Assembly (NCBI RefSeq): GCF_000522985.1
Contig: NZ_CP007130.1
Span: 976,504 to 1,040,503, forward strand
Origin: Gemmatirosa kalamazoonensis
GTDB taxonomy: Bacteria; Gemmatimonadota; Gemmatimonadetes; Gemmatimonadales; Gemmatimonadaceae
Direction: 5' to 3'
DNA length: 64,000 nucleotides
Shown here: positions 9,368-21,757 of the stretch, piece by piece
How the letters are laid out: each line of letters begins with the position of its first letter
Numbering within the stretch: position 1 is the first letter of the stretch
Made by a program: the position numbers and the translations under genes
The notes under the pieces: generated by a model
What the model saw: the letters and a program-made list of their open reading frames with translations, nothing else
The model's database searches: none
What the model was told of the DNA's origin: nothing

Positions 9368-9943
9368 ATGCGCTGCGCGCTCACCCTCGCGTTGGTCACC
9401 GTCGCCAGTGTGGCTCACGCACAGTCCGAGCGGCCGTACTCGATCCAGGCGGCGGGCCTCCTGACGTCGCTCAAGCTCGGGCGCACCGGCAACATCGGCG
9501 GCGCGGGGTTCGAGGTGCAGGGGCGCTACACGCCGCTCAGCAAGCTCTCGTACGGTGTCGGCGTGCAGTACAGCACGCACTCCTCGTTCAACCCGGGGCT
9601 GAACTCCGACGACAAGCTCACGCTGAGCGGCGTGTTCGTCGAGCCGCGCTACGCGGTCCCGCTCACGGCGGCGCGCGTCGGCGTCTACCTCGCGGGCCGT
9701 CTCGCCGGGCTCCGACAGACGAACAACTTCGGGTCGAGCTCCAGCGGCTGGGCGGTCGGCGCGGGCGCGGGCGTGCTGTTCCACCTCAACCAGCGCGTCG
9801 ATCTCGATGGCGGCGGCGCGGTGATCCGCCAGTCGCTCGGCGACGTCACCCTGAACAGCGGCGGCGCGGCGACGTTCCCCTCGTTCACGGGCTACGTCGC
9901 GAAGCTCGGCCTCAACGTCGGCTTCGGCACGCGCAAGCTCTGA
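9368..9943 (+). CDS. outer-membrane beta-barrel protein (OmpA/porin-like fold), 191 aa
   Basis: ATG 9368 opens a clean signal peptide (MRCALTLALVTVASVAHAQ). The mature part is made of alternating amphipathic strands (GGAGFEVQGRYTPL, KLSYGVGVQYSTHS, TLSGVFVEPRYAV, VGVYLAGRLAGLRQ, WAVGAGAGVLFHLN, RVDLDGGGAVIRQ, GYVAKLGLNVGFGTR), fitting an eight-strand barrel in the outer membrane. It ends with the Leu of TRKL rather than the usual aromatic residue. Function within the class (adhesion, stability, small-molecule entry) cannot be told. The frame opens earlier at 9323 but that would bury the signal peptide. Confidence 0.75.
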   Translation: MRCALTLALVTVASVAHAQSERPYSIQAAGLLTSLKLGRTGNIGGAGFEVQGRYTPLSKLSYGVGVQYSTHSSFNPGLNSDDKLTLSGVFVEPRYAVPLTAARVGVYLAGRLAGLRQTNNFGSSSSGWAVGAGAGVLFHLNQRVDLDGGGAVIRQSLGDVTLNSGGAATFPSFTGYVAKLGLNVGFGTRKL

Positions 9944-9955
9944 TCGCCGCCGCGG

Positions 9956-13156
<3,201 letters not shown>

Positions 13157-13264
13157 GCGCAAGGATGTGACGCGCGTCGCGGTCTCGCAACATCGGTTCT
13201 CGGGCCCGACGCGCGCCCCGTGATGGGCGGGATTCCACCCGGGTGCTATGGCTGAGACCGTCGC

Positions 13265-13293
13265 TTGACGCTCCCCGCGGGGCGCCGTAGCGT
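13265..13293 (+). promoter_or_regulatory. candidate promoter, TTGACG-17-TAGCGT
   Basis: TTGACG at 13265-13270 and TAGCGT at 13288-13293 with a 17-bp spacer, about 160 bp before the RCC1 lipoprotein start (13453). Both boxes match the TTGnCn...TAnnnT pattern seen upstream of two other genes here. The remaining 13157-13452 shows no other clear feature. Confidence 0.4.
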
Positions 13294-13452
13294 CGCCACC
13301 GGTGACCGAGCTGTGGCCGACTCGCCGGAGCAGTCCCCGTCGGCACGCGATCGAACGTGGCACGAACGTGAGGCGCCTCACGACGTCGTGAGCGCCACCC
13401 CTTGCGCCGTCGCGGCGGCGCACCTCCCGCCAGTCACTCGCGACCGCCTCCC

Positions 13453-15840
13453 ATGCCACTCGCCCGTCTCGTTAGGCGCCGCCTCCTGGCCGCCCCCGCC
13501 GTCCTCGCCTGCCTAACGTTCGCCGCGTGCGGTGGCGGCGACACGCTCCGCGTCATCCAGCACGTGAAGAGCGTGGAGATCAACCCGTCGACGGACACGG
13601 TGGACGTCGGCACGACGCGCACGCTGCAGGCGCGCGTCGTGCCCGACAATCCGGACGCCGAGGCGCCGCCGAACCTGTCGTCGATCACGTGGACGTCGTC
13701 GGACACGAGCCGCCTAACGATCAGCGCCGCGGGCTCCGCGGTGACCGTGTCCGGCAAGGCGGCCGGATCGGTCACGCTGACGGCGCGCTCCGTCGCCGAC
13801 CCGAACGTCGCGGCGACGGCGCAGATCGTCGTCACGCCGCGGCCGGCGATCACGCTCGCGGTGGTCCCGGCCGCCGTGAGCCCGGTCGGCGGCCAGACCG
13901 GCGCCGACGTCACCCTGACCCGGGTCGGCCGCGTCACGTCGCCCGTGGACGTCACGGTGGAGGACCTGCCTAACGGCGTGACCCCGACGGTGACGCCGGC
14001 GACGCTATCCGGCGGCGTGACGACGGCCCACGTCACGCTCGCCGTCGCGGGCGCTGCCACGCCGGGCGACTTCCCGCTCACCGTGCGCGGCAAGACGCAG
14101 GGCGTCAGCGACGCGACCGCGCCCCTCATGCTCCGCGTGCCCGGCTTCTCGCTCGCGCTGCCGACGAGCACGATCTCCGTCTCGCGGGGACTGAGCGGCG
14201 GGAGCACCGCACGGGTGGCCGGCGTCGGCGGGTTCGCGATCCCGGTGGCGCTCAGCCTCGACCCGGCGCCCCCCGGCATCAGCGCGACGCTGTCCAGGTC
14301 GACCGGCGCGGCCGGCGATACGGTGCGCATCTCCGCGCGTGTGGACTCGACGATGGGCGCCGGCACGTACCCGCTGACGCTGCGCGGTAAGGCGAACGGG
14401 TTCGCCGACCAGATCGCGCGGCTCACGATCGCCGTTCCTCCGCCGGTGGCGGCGCGGCTCGTCGTCACGGCGGGCGACAACCAGGTCGCGGCCGGCAACA
14501 CGCCGACGCCCATCCAGCCCGCCGTCCGCGTCGTCGACGCGAACAACTTCCCGGTGCCTAACGTCACCGTCGACTTCCGCGTCACCGGTGGCGCCGGGAG
14601 CGTCACCACCCGCACCGACATCAGCGACGCGAACGGCATCGCACAGACGACCTGGACGCTCGGACCGTCGGGACCGAACACCCTCGTCGCGTCGGTCCCG
14701 AGCGTGCCCGCGGTACCGGCGGTGACGTTCAGGGCGACCGCCAGTACGGGGCTGACGTCGATCGTGCTCGGCGACGCCTTCTCATGCGGGATCAACTCGT
14801 CGCGCCAGGTGGTCTGCTGGGGCGACAACACGTACGGACAGCTCGGCGACGGGACGCGCACGTCGCGCGGGGTGCCGCGTACCGCCGGCACGTCCGCGCA
14901 GTTCACCCAGCTCGTCGCCGGTGCATCGCACGTGTGCGGGCTGACGACGAACGCATCGAACCAGGTGTACTGCTGGGGGCGCAACGTCGGCGGGGCGTTG
15001 GGACTCGGTGACACCCAGGACCGGCTGCTGCCCACGCCGATCCAGGGGACGACGCTCGCCAAGCTCTCCGCGCTCGCGGCGGGCACCGACTTCACCTGTG
15101 GGCTCACCGTGGCGACGGGCCAGGCCTATTGCTGGGGCGTCAACACCGACGGGCAGCTCGGCGACGGCACGACGACGAACCGGACGCGCCCCGTCACGGT
15201 CTCCGGGGGCGCAACGTTCAGCGCGATCGCGGCGGGCGGTGCGCACACCTGCGGCACGACGACCGCCGGGGCGACGCTGTGCTGGGGACGGAACGCCGAC
15301 GGCCAGCTGGGCGACAGCACCACCGCGGCGCAGGGCCGCCCGACGCTCGTGAAGGGCGGCCAGTCCTTCGTGTCGCTGTCGCTCGGCCTCGCGCACTCGT
15401 GCGCGGTCACGAACGCCGGCCAGGCGTACTGCTGGGGAAACAACGCGTCCGGGCAGCTCGGCGACGGGACGACGACGTCGCGGCTCACGCCGGCCCTCGT
15501 CGCCACGAACCAGCTCCTGAGCCGCATCGGCACGCACAGCGGGCACACGTGCGCCGTGACGTCCACGAGCGGCGCGCTGTGCTGGGGCGCGAACGCCGAC
15601 GGGCAGCTCGGCGACGGTGGTACGGCGCCGCACGCGACGCCCGCTGCGGTCACCGGCGGGCTGCTGTTCACCACCGTCGACGTCGGCGCGTCGCACTCGT
15701 GCGGCATCGCCGGCGGCATCGGGTACTGCTGGGGGAAGAACGCGTCAGGACAGCTCGGCGACAACTCGACCACGAGCCGCGTCCAGCCGATGCCGATCGC
15801 GCTCGGCGTCCTCGGGAACGTGCGCGTGCCAGATCGTTAG
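13453..15840 (+). CDS. RCC1-repeat lipoprotein with Ig-like domains
   Basis: 795 residues from ATG 13453, with a lipoprotein signal (LTFAAC, Cys26), so anchored in the envelope and facing outward. Next come a Big_2-like Ig domain (about 33-130), two Ser/Thr-rich beta domains (about 135-335), a Big_1/invasin-type domain (about 345-440, with [18 protein letters not shown]), then seven RCC1-like blades. Each blade carries a Cys pair and the signature YCWG-N--GQLGDG (455-790), forming one beta-propeller. Similar proteins are common surface lipoproteins of unknown partner in soil bacteria. It diverges from the giant kinase. The stop is within a CGTTAGGC octamer and a strong terminator follows 18 bp later. 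Confidence 0.9.
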   Translation: MPLARLVRRRLLAAPAVLACLTFAACGGGDTLRVIQHVKSVEINPSTDTVDVGTTRTLQARVVPDNPDAEAPPNLSSITWTSSDTSRLTISAAGSAVTVSGKAAGSVTLTARSVADPNVAATAQIVVTPRPAITLAVVPAAVSPVGGQTGADVTLTRVGRVTSPVDVTVEDLPNGVTPTVTPATLSGGVTTAHVTLAVAGAATPGDFPLTVRGKTQGVSDATAPLMLRVPGFSLALPTSTISVSRGLSGGSTARVAGVGGFAIPVALSLDPAPPGISATLSRSTGAAGDTVRISARVDSTMGAGTYPLTLRGKANGFADQIARLTIAVPPPVAARLVVTAGDNQVAAGNTPTPIQPAVRVVDANNFPVPNVTVDFRVTGGAGSVTTRTDISDANGIAQTTWTLGPSGPNTLVASVPSVPAVPAVTFRATASTGLTSIVLGDAFSCGINSSRQVVCWGDNTYGQLGDGTRTSRGVPRTAGTSAQFTQLVAGASHVCGLTTNASNQVYCWGRNVGGALGLGDTQDRLLPTPIQGTTLAKLSALAAGTDFTCGLTVATGQAYCWGVNTDGQLGDGTTTNRTRPVTVSGGATFSAIAAGGAHTCGTTTAGATLCWGRNADGQLGDSTTAAQGRPTLVKGGQSFVSLSLGLAHSCAVTNAGQAYCWGNNASGQLGDGTTTSRLTPALVATNQLLSRIGTHSGHTCAVTSTSGALCWGANADGQLGDGGTAPHATPAAVTGGLLFTTVDVGASHSCGIAGGIGYCWGKNASGQLGDNSTTSRVQPMPIALGVLGNVRVPDR

Positions 15841-15857
15841 GCAGGGGGATACGTCAT

Positions 15858-15901
15858 GCGGCGCGGGCGGAGACCGTTAGGCCTCCGCCCGCGCCGCTTT
15901 T
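15858..15901 (+). terminator. strong rho-independent terminator with CGTTAGGC in its loop
   Basis: A perfect 15-bp G+C stem (left arm 15858-15872, right arm 15883-15897) with a 10-nt loop ACCGTTAGGC, followed by four T. It ends the RCC1 gene and also separates it from the convergent gene at 15918. The loop holds the overrepresented octamer. Confidence 0.85.
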
Positions 15902-15917
15902 CGATACCTCGTGCGCA

Positions 15918-16322
15918 TCAGCTCTTCACGCGGCCGCGCAGCACGCCTTCCTGCTCGCCGCGCGACCAGCGGCCGGTGACCTCGCCGCCGGTGACCCGCT
16001 GCGCCTGCTTCTCGAATACCAGCTCGAGGACGCCCTTCTCCGTCTCGCCGACGACGACGAGATCCTCGCCGTACACGAACACGCCCATGCGGTGCTCCGA
16101 CTGATCCTTCGCGAGGCGGTAGCTCGCGACGAGCTGTCCCGCGGAGTCGCCGACGACGACGACCGCGGGCATGGTGCGGTCGTGGTTGTACGTCGCGACG
16201 CGGAAGGTCGCGACGGGACGCGTGGCGGGCGTCGCGGACTGCGCAGCGAGTGGGGCGGCGGCGACGATGCCGGCGACGCCGAGCGCGCCCGTGAGCACAC
16301 GGGCAAGAGTGCGAGCGTTCAT
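15918..16322 (-). CDS. secreted hypothetical protein, 134 aa
   Basis: ATG 16322 opens a well-formed signal peptide (MNARTLARVLTGALGVAGIV, then AAAPLAAQSA), so the product is exported. The mature part is beta-rich (TFRVATYNHDRTMPAVVVVG, QLVASYRLAKDQSEHRMGVF, DLVVVGETEKGVLELVFEKQ) and ends in a charged GRWSRGEQEGVLRGRVKS. I recognise no family. It converges on the RCC1 gene across the terminator. An ATG five codons earlier (16337) is possible. Confidence 0.65.
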   Translation of the reverse strand: MNARTLARVLTGALGVAGIVAAAPLAAQSATPATRPVATFRVATYNHDRTMPAVVVVGDSAGQLVASYRLAKDQSEHRMGVFVYGEDLVVVGETEKGVLELVFEKQAQRVTGGEVTGRWSRGEQEGVLRGRVKS

Positions 16323-16761
16323 TGGAGAAGACCTCATCGAATGGTGAGCGTCGTGCATCGTCTCGTGTCGTCGATCGTGATGTTTCGCCGGCGTGAGGGC
16401 TCTACGCCGGGCCTCGTGGCGGAGTTTCAACGCCGCGCACACGGATGCATCACGCGCGATCGTTAGGCACGTCCGCGGGCGGACGACGGCACCATTCATG
16501 GCATCGCGGACGCGAGCGGCTCCCGGTCCGGAACCGGGACGGAGCGGGCCTCCGCGCGCCGGCCGGCGGGGTTCACCTCGGTCGGGGCGGCGGCGGGCGC
16601 GGCGGCCGATCGATGCGGCCCGCGTCACGCTGGATCCCGGCTGGGCGGTGCCTGGCGGCCTCTGTGGTGTATCATTCACGTGCTAGCACTCGCGTATCGA
16701 TCGGCATGGGCCGGTCGTCATCACGTGAGCCGCACCGTTTTCCGTACCAGCAGTACCACAA
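16323..16761. other. intergenic region without a recognisable gene
   Basis: 439 bp between a minus-strand exported protein and the plus-strand HNH gene. It holds one CGTTAGGC (16461-16468), closely followed by a short hairpin (CGTCCGC-GG-GCGGACG), a second small hairpin near 16529-16545 (CCCGGT/ACCGGG), and a less G+C-rich stretch at about 16660-16760 where promoters for the HNH gene would be expected. No convincing -35/-10 pair and no RNA gene seen. Confidence 0.5.
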
Positions 16762-17319
16762 GTGACCGCACGACCGACAAATCGTTCCCGCTCCGGGCCG
16801 AAACCGGGGGGCCGCCCAGCCGACGCCGCCCCCTCCCGCGCCCCGGAGCACCGCGGACATCCCGACCACAGCGGCCCCGAGCCGCGCGGGCGCCCCCGGC
16901 GCCGCAAATCCAAGGGTTCCGCCCCCGCCGTCCGCCTGACGTCGCTCCCGACCGGGCGCCGCGCCTATACCGACACCCGCGAGTGGCTGCTCGACCGCCA
17001 CGGCCCGGTGTGCGCCTACTGCGGGTTGAAGCACGAGCCCACGGCCATCACGCTCGACCACGTGACCCCGCGGCGCGGGCAGACCGCGTACGACCGGCGC
17101 GACAACCTGGTCCTCGCCTGCCAGCGCTGCAACGGCAACAAGGCGGACACGCCGATCCTCGCCTTCCTGCTCGGCCGCCCTCAGCGGGCGGAGACGCTGC
17201 TCCGCTACGGGCAGCACCTGAGCCCCATGCTGCTCGACCTCGCGCGCCAGGTCGCCGGCGAGGAAGCGGCGGCCCGCGCCGAGCGGCTCGCCGACCCGGA
17301 CTACCCGTACGCCGACTGA
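16762..17319 (+). CDS. HNH endonuclease
   Basis: 185 residues from GTG 16762. The first 55 residues are basic and Pro/Gly/Arg-rich (probably disordered, DNA-contacting). The HNH core follows at about 85-135: CAYCG, then LDHVTPRRG with the HNH His, NLVLACQRCNGNK with the Asn and second Cys pair. This is the zinc-stapled HNH nuclease form (HNH_5/HNH_1 type). Such stand-alone nucleases are often housekeeping or former mobile genes; nothing here points to a toxin or restriction partner. The downstream hydrolase gene starts 6 bp after its stop, so the two are probably cotranscribed. There is no SD. Confidence 0.85.
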   Translation: MTARPTNRSRSGPKPGGRPADAAPSRAPEHRGHPDHSGPEPRGRPRRRKSKGSAPAVRLTSLPTGRRAYTDTREWLLDRHGPVCAYCGLKHEPTAITLDHVTPRRGQTAYDRRDNLVLACQRCNGNKADTPILAFLLGRPQRAETLLRYGQHLSPMLLDLARQVAGEEAAARAERLADPDYPYAD

Positions 17320-17325
17320 CCCCGC

Positions 17326-18627
17326 GTGGGCCGTCGCCCCCGGGTCTCCCGCGTGCCCCACGGGGCCGTCGCCGGTACCCTCGCCGTCAGCGCGCTCGTC
17401 GGCGCCTGCGCCCCCGCGCCGGTGCGCCGCCCCACCGTCCCCGCTCCGGTGACGGTCGAGCCCAGCCGCCTGGCCACGGTCGCCACGCTCGTCGCGGCGC
17501 CGCCCGCCGCGGTGGGGATGGACCCGCGGCTTCCGGCGCGCCTCGACTCCATCGTCCGCGCGGCGCTCGCCGCCGATGCCGCGCCGGGCGCCAGCCTCGC
17601 GGTCGGCCGCTGGGGACGGCTCGTCCACCTGCGGGGCTACGGCGCCACCGACTGGGCCCCCGGCGCGCCCGCCGTCACCGACTCGACGCTCTACGACCTG
17701 GCGTCGCTCACGAAGGTGATCGCCACGACGACGTCGGCGATGATCCTCGAGGAGGAGGGCCGACTCGACGTGTCGCGCCCGGTGCACGACTACCTGCCGG
17801 AGCTCGATGCGCCGGACAAGGCGGCCATCACGGTGCGCATGCTGCTCACCCACTCGGGCGGCCTGGAGGCGTACGCGCCGCTGTACACCAAGTACCGCGG
17901 GCGGGCCGAGTACCTCGCGCAGATCAACGCGCGGCCGCTGAAGTACGTGCCCGGGACGCAGATGGTGTACAGCGACTGGGACATGGTGCTGCTGCAGGCA
18001 GTGATCGAGCGCGTCACGGGACAGACGCTGGACGCGTTCGCCGCGGCGCGGGTCTTCGCGCCGTTAGGCATGCGCGACACGCGCTTCACGCCGGACACGG
18101 CCGACGCGGCGCTCATGCGGCGCACGGCGCCGACGGTGGTGGACACGTCGCGCGGCGGCTTGCTGCACGGCGTGGTGCACGACGGCAACGCGTGGGCGCT
18201 CGGCGGCGTGTCCGGGCACGCGGGGCTGTTCTCGTCGGCGCGCGACCTCGCGACGTTCGCGCAGACGGTCCTGAACGGCGGCACGTACGGCGGCGTGCGC
18301 GTGGTGGCGCCGCAGACGCTCGCCCGCTGGACGGCGCCGCAGGGGCCGGGCTCGAGCCGCGCGCTCGGCTGGGACACGCCGTCGGGAGCGTCGAGCTCCG
18401 GCCGCTACTTCTCGCCCCGCAGCCTCGGGCACACCGGGTTCACGGGCACCTCCATCTGGATCGACCCGGAGCGCGGACTGTTCGTCGTGCTGCTCACGAA
18501 CCGCGTGAGCAGCCGCGGCGAGGGGCCGGTGCCGACCGCGCTGCGGCGCGCCGTGGCCGACGCGGTGCAGCGCGCGGTGCTCGACGCGCCGCTCGTCGAC
18601 TGGGAGGCGTTCGGGGAGCGCCGTTAG
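17326..18627 (+). CDS. beta-lactamase-fold serine hydrolase (class C/esterase EstB-like), lipoprotein
   Basis: 433 residues from GTG 17326 with a lipoprotein signal (SALVGACAP). The catalytic SxxK is SLTK (about 125-128), the second motif is YSDW, in the place of the YxN of class C enzymes, and the third is HTGFTG in place of KTG. Family members hydrolyse esters or D-amino-acid peptides rather than antibiotics. Conserved blocks GYGATDWAPG, MLLTHSGGLE and GGVSGHAGLFSSARDL support a full-length, functional enzyme in the envelope. It follows the HNH gene by 6 bp. Its stop lies in a CGTTAGGC octamer. Confidence 0.9.
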   Translation: MGRRPRVSRVPHGAVAGTLAVSALVGACAPAPVRRPTVPAPVTVEPSRLATVATLVAAPPAAVGMDPRLPARLDSIVRAALAADAAPGASLAVGRWGRLVHLRGYGATDWAPGAPAVTDSTLYDLASLTKVIATTTSAMILEEEGRLDVSRPVHDYLPELDAPDKAAITVRMLLTHSGGLEAYAPLYTKYRGRAEYLAQINARPLKYVPGTQMVYSDWDMVLLQAVIERVTGQTLDAFAAARVFAPLGMRDTRFTPDTADAALMRRTAPTVVDTSRGGLLHGVVHDGNAWALGGVSGHAGLFSSARDLATFAQTVLNGGTYGGVRVVAPQTLARWTAPQGPGSSRALGWDTPSGASSSGRYFSPRSLGHTGFTGTSIWIDPERGLFVVLLTNRVSSRGEGPVPTALRRAVADAVQRAVLDAPLVDWEAFGERR

Positions 18628-18645
18628 GCGCTCGCCGTCAGGCGC

Positions 18646-19185
18646 ATGACCGTCCCCGACCTCGCCGCGCCGCGGCACCACCACCGGCTGCACCTCGGGC
18701 CGCCGCCGCCACCGATCCGGCAGCGCGACCGCGTGCTGCTCGCGATCGCGTCGTTCAAGTTCGTGAAGGCGGCACTGTTCGTGGTCGTCGCGCTCGGCGC
18801 GTTCGGGCTGCTGAGCCGCCGGGCCGCCGCCCGCGCGCAGGACTGGGTCGCGACGCTCGCGGCGACCTACGACCGCGGACTCACGCACCGCGTCGTCGCG
18901 CTGCTCGAGCGCATCAGCGCGCTGAGCCGGCACCGCCTCGAGGCGCTCGGCGTGGCGGCGCTGCTCTACGCGGCGCTGTTCGTGACCGAGGGGATCGGCT
19001 TATGGCGCTGCCGCCGGTGGGCCGAGTACCTCACGGTCGTCGCGACGGCGTCGCTCGTGCCGTTCGAGGTGTACGAGATCACGCGCCGCGTCACGGTGCC
19101 GCGGGTGGGCGCGCTCGTCGTGAACCTGCTGGTCGTCTGGTACCTCGTGCGCCAGATCCGGCGCACGGCCCACCACCACCGTTAG
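18646..19185 (+). CDS. DUF2127 family membrane protein
   Basis: 179 residues. After a His/Pro-rich start there are four predicted membrane helices, starting with FKFVKAALFVVVALGAFGLL. The block EGIGLWRCRRWAEYLTVV followed by TASLVPFEVYEI is the signature of DUF2127 proteins, small inner-membrane proteins of unknown function. It is 18 bp after the hydrolase gene and probably in that operon. Its last 4 bp overlap the convergent psuG gene. The only in-frame TTA Leu codon I noticed outside a TTAGGC context is in this gene, near 19001. Confidence 0.8.
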   Translation: MTVPDLAAPRHHHRLHLGPPPPPIRQRDRVLLAIASFKFVKAALFVVVALGAFGLLSRRAAARAQDWVATLAATYDRGLTHRVVALLERISALSRHRLEALGVAALLYAALFVTEGIGLWRCRRWAEYLTVVATASLVPFEVYEITRRVTVPRVGALVVNLLVVWYLVRQIRRTAHHHR

Positions 19186-20096
19186 GCGCCCTCCGCCGCG
19201 AGCGCGACGGCGATCTCCGCGGCGACGCGCGCGTTGTGCTTCACGAGCGCCACGTTCGCCGCGAGGCTGCGGCCGCCGGTGATCTCGACGATGCGCTTCA
19301 GCAGGAACGGCGTCGTCTCCTTGCCGACGATGCCGGCCGTGTCCATCTCGGTCAGCGCGCGCGCGATGATCGGGTCGATCTCCGCGCGCGGGATCTCGGC
19401 ATCCTGCGGGATCGGGTTCGCGACGAGTGTGCCGCACGCGAGGCCGAGCGCGCGCTTCGCCCGCAGCATGGCGGCGACGTCGGCCGGCGTGTCGAGCGTG
19501 AGCGGCGCGGGGAAGCCGCTGTCGCGCGAGTAGAACGCGGGAAACGTCCGCGCGCCGAGCACGATCACGGGCACGCCGAGCGTCTCGAGCACCTCGAGCG
19601 TGCGGCCGATGTCGAGGATGCTCTTCACCCCCGCGCTCACGACGGCGACGTCGGTGCGCGCGAGCTCGGTGAGATCGGCCGACACGTCGAACGTCGACTC
19701 CGCGCCGCGGTGCACGCCGCCGGTGCCGCCGGTGGCGAACACGCGCACGCCGGCGAGCGCCGCGAGGCGCATCGTCGCCGAGACGGTCGTCGCGCCGTGG
19801 CGACCCGCGGCGATCACGTACGGCAGGTCGCGCACGCTCGCCTTCAGCACCGTGCGGTCGTTGCCGAGCAGCTCCAGCGCGTCGTCGTCGAGACCCACGG
19901 TCGGGACGCCGTGCAGCACCGCGATCGTCGCCGGCACGGCACCCGCGTCGCGCACCACGCGCTCCACGGCGCGCGCGGTCTCGACGTTCTGCGGGTACGG
20001 CATGCCGTGGCTGATGATGGTGCTCTCGAGCGCGACCACGGGCGCGCCGCGGTGGAGCGCGTCGCGCACCTCGTCGGTATGTCGGATGTCGATCAT
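19182..20096 (-). CDS. psuG: pseudouridine-5'-phosphate glycosidase
   Basis: 304 residues, the usual size. PsuG cleaves the C-C bond of pseudouridine 5'-phosphate to uracil and ribose 5-phosphate. Diagnostic blocks: VALESTIISHGMPYPQN, DLPYVIAAGRHGATTVSATM, VFATGGTGGVHRGAE, VVSAGVKSILDIGRTLE with the active-site Lys, GFPAPLTLDTPADVAAM, and GGRSLAANVALVKHNA near the end. The usual partner kinase PsuK is not adjacent; instead a HAD-type phosphatase lies 23 bp upstream in the same direction, so nucleotide supply or product handling may differ. Confidence 0.95.
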   Translation of the reverse strand: MIDIRHTDEVRDALHRGAPVVALESTIISHGMPYPQNVETARAVERVVRDAGAVPATIAVLHGVPTVGLDDDALELLGNDRTVLKASVRDLPYVIAAGRHGATTVSATMRLAALAGVRVFATGGTGGVHRGAESTFDVSADLTELARTDVAVVSAGVKSILDIGRTLEVLETLGVPVIVLGARTFPAFYSRDSGFPAPLTLDTPADVAAMLRAKRALGLACGTLVANPIPQDAEIPRAEIDPIIARALTEMDTAGIVGKETTPFLLKRIVEITGGRSLAANVALVKHNARVAAEIAVALAAEGA

Positions 20097-20119
20097 GCGC
20101 GGAATCTAGGGACGACGCG

Positions 20120-20791
20120 TCACGGCCACGCGTCCAGCATCGCGCGCAGCTCGGCCAGATCCGCCACGTGCGCGGTCGCGCGCGCGCGCACCACGCCGGG
20201 TCGCAGGATCTGGACGGCGCGCAGACCCAACCGCTCGGCGGCGGCGAGCTCGGAGTCGGGATTGTCGCCCACGACGAGCACGTCGTCGCGCGGCAGGGCG
20301 TGGCGCGTCATGAGGTCGACGAACAACCACTCCTTCCCGCGCCGGTCCGGCTCCTCGATCGCGTCGACCAGGAGCTCCTCGAAGTGCGCGCCGATGCCGA
20401 GCGCGCGCACCTTGCTCTCCTGCAGCCGCCTGAACCCGGACGTCACGAGGAAGCGGCGGTCGCCGAGGTGCGGCAGGACGTCGAGATCGCCGTAGCCGCG
20501 CATCGGCGCCCGCACCTCGATCTCGCTGAACGCGCGCCAGCCGGCGTCGCGCATCGCGGGCGTGAAGCCGTGGCGCTCGGCGACGACGTCGAACGCATGC
20601 ACCCAGAAATCGCGGAGCGCCGCGTCCAGCGCGTCGGGCTCGACGTCGCCCCGATTCGCGCCGCGGATGGCGGCGAACACCGGCTCGACCAGCGACTCGT
20701 GGACCTCGCTCGCCGGCGCGAGACAGTTGTCGAGGTCGAAGATGATCGCGCGCAACGGCGGGTGCCTAACGGATCGACCGGCCGACGGCAT
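20120..20791 (-). CDS. HAD-superfamily hydrolase (phosphatase)
   Basis: 223 residues with a full HAD core: motif I FDLDNC, motif II VTSG, the motif III Lys (ESKVRAL or RRGKEW) and motif IV VVGDNPDSE, with a helical cap between motifs I and II. Likely a small-molecule phosphatase of the pyrimidine 5'-nucleotidase/HAD-1A type. Its start (20791) overlaps the end of the AraC-type gene by 26 bp and psuG follows after 23 bp, so the three may share a transcript. A role in pseudouridine or nucleotide turnover is an inference from this position only. Confidence 0.8.
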   Translation of the reverse strand: MPSAGRSVRHPPLRAIIFDLDNCLAPASEVHESLVEPVFAAIRGANRGDVEPDALDAALRDFWVHAFDVVAERHGFTPAMRDAGWRAFSEIEVRAPMRGYGDLDVLPHLGDRRFLVTSGFRRLQESKVRALGIGAHFEELLVDAIEEPDRRGKEWLFVDLMTRHALPRDDVLVVGDNPDSELAAAERLGLRAVQILRPGVVRARATAHVADLAELRAMLDAWP

Positions 20792-21638
20792 GCTCGCCGC
20801 GTCGATGCCGCTGGCGGAAGCGGAGCGGGTTCTCGCCCGTCACGCGCCGGAACACCTTGTTGAAGTACGACACGCTCTCGAAGCCGCACGCGAGCGCGGC
20901 CTGCGTCACGCTGTGGCCGGTGAGCAGCAGCCGCTGCGCCTGGTGCACGCGATACCGGTTCACGAACTGGGTGAACGTGAGCCGCGTCATGCGCTTGAAG
21001 AAGCGACAGAACGCCGCATCGGTGAGGTTGACGACCGCCGCGGCCTCACGCAGCTGGATCTTCCGCCCGTACTCGTCGGCGACGAACCGGCCGAGCGCGC
21101 GCATGCGACGCTGCTCCTGCGGGTCGTACGCGTCGGCGGCGCACTCGGCGCGCAGCGGCGTCGCCTCGTCGCTCGACGCGAGCCGCTCGAAGATGCGGAG
21201 CAGCAGGAGCAGACGCTGGAACGGGGGCAGCGCGGGGAGGCGCGTGAGCTGACGCCCGACCGCGGCCTTCGTCGCGCCGTGGAACGAGAGGCCCGACCGC
21301 GCGCGCTCGAACAGTGCCGCGATCGGCGCGAGCTCCGGGGCGTCCCACGCGGTGGCACCGAGGAAATCGGGCTTCAGCTGCACGACCACCTTGCGGTACG
21401 CCGTGGTCACGCCGTAATCGAAGTTCAGGTGCGGCACGTTCGGTCCGATGAACACCAGGTCGCTGCCCTCGTAGCGCGAGATGTGGTCGCCGACGTGGCG
21501 CGTGCCGCTCGCCCCCTCGATGTAGACCACCTCGTACTCGGGGTGGTAGTGCCAGAGGAAGACGTCCGGGAGGTGCGGCGTCAGCAGCCGGAACGAGCTG
21601 TTCGGATCGGGCTCGACGTGCTCGAGGATGCTCCGCAT
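20766..21638 (-). CDS. AraC-family transcriptional regulator, cupin N-terminal domain
   Basis: 290 residues from ATG 21638. The N-terminal half is an AraC-type cupin (WHYHPEYEVVYIEG, HVGDHISRYEGSDLVFIGPN), a sugar or small-molecule sensor. The C-terminal half has the two HTH units (IQLREAAAVVNLTDAAFCRF, then VTQAALACGFESVSYFNKVF) and the ending FRRVTGENPLRFR. Regulators of this type often control neighbouring sugar-metabolism genes; here it diverges from a phytanoyl-CoA-dioxygenase-like gene. Paired GCAAGA repeats in the gap are a candidate site. Confidence 0.88.
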   Translation of the reverse strand: MRSILEHVEPDPNSSFRLLTPHLPDVFLWHYHPEYEVVYIEGASGTRHVGDHISRYEGSDLVFIGPNVPHLNFDYGVTTAYRKVVVQLKPDFLGATAWDAPELAPIAALFERARSGLSFHGATKAAVGRQLTRLPALPPFQRLLLLLRIFERLASSDEATPLRAECAADAYDPQEQRRMRALGRFVADEYGRKIQLREAAAVVNLTDAAFCRFFKRMTRLTFTQFVNRYRVHQAQRLLLTGHSVTQAALACGFESVSYFNKVFRRVTGENPLRFRQRHRRGEHAVGRSIR

Positions 21639-21662
21639 CGGTGCGCTCCCGGGTGCCGGCGA

Positions 21663-21678
21663 GCAAGATAGTGCAAGA
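21663..21678. promoter_or_regulatory. direct repeat GCAAGA-N4-GCAAGA, candidate AraC-type site
   Basis: GCAAGA at 21663-21668 and 21673-21678, spaced exactly 10 bp start to start (one helical turn), as AraC-family dimers prefer. It lies in the 119-bp gap between the divergent AraC-type (start 21638) and PhyH-like (start 21758) genes. Inference only. Confidence 0.4.
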
Positions 21679-21757
21679 ACCGGCCAGTCGCGGCCAAGCG
21701 CGTGCCGCCCGGTCGCGTCACCTTGGTGCATCGGCTCACCCCAACCGCGAGGCCCGC

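Noticed and set aside
16762..17319. HNH gene as part of a restriction or toxin system
   Set aside because: No methylase, specificity subunit, immunity or toxin-delivery gene adjoins it.
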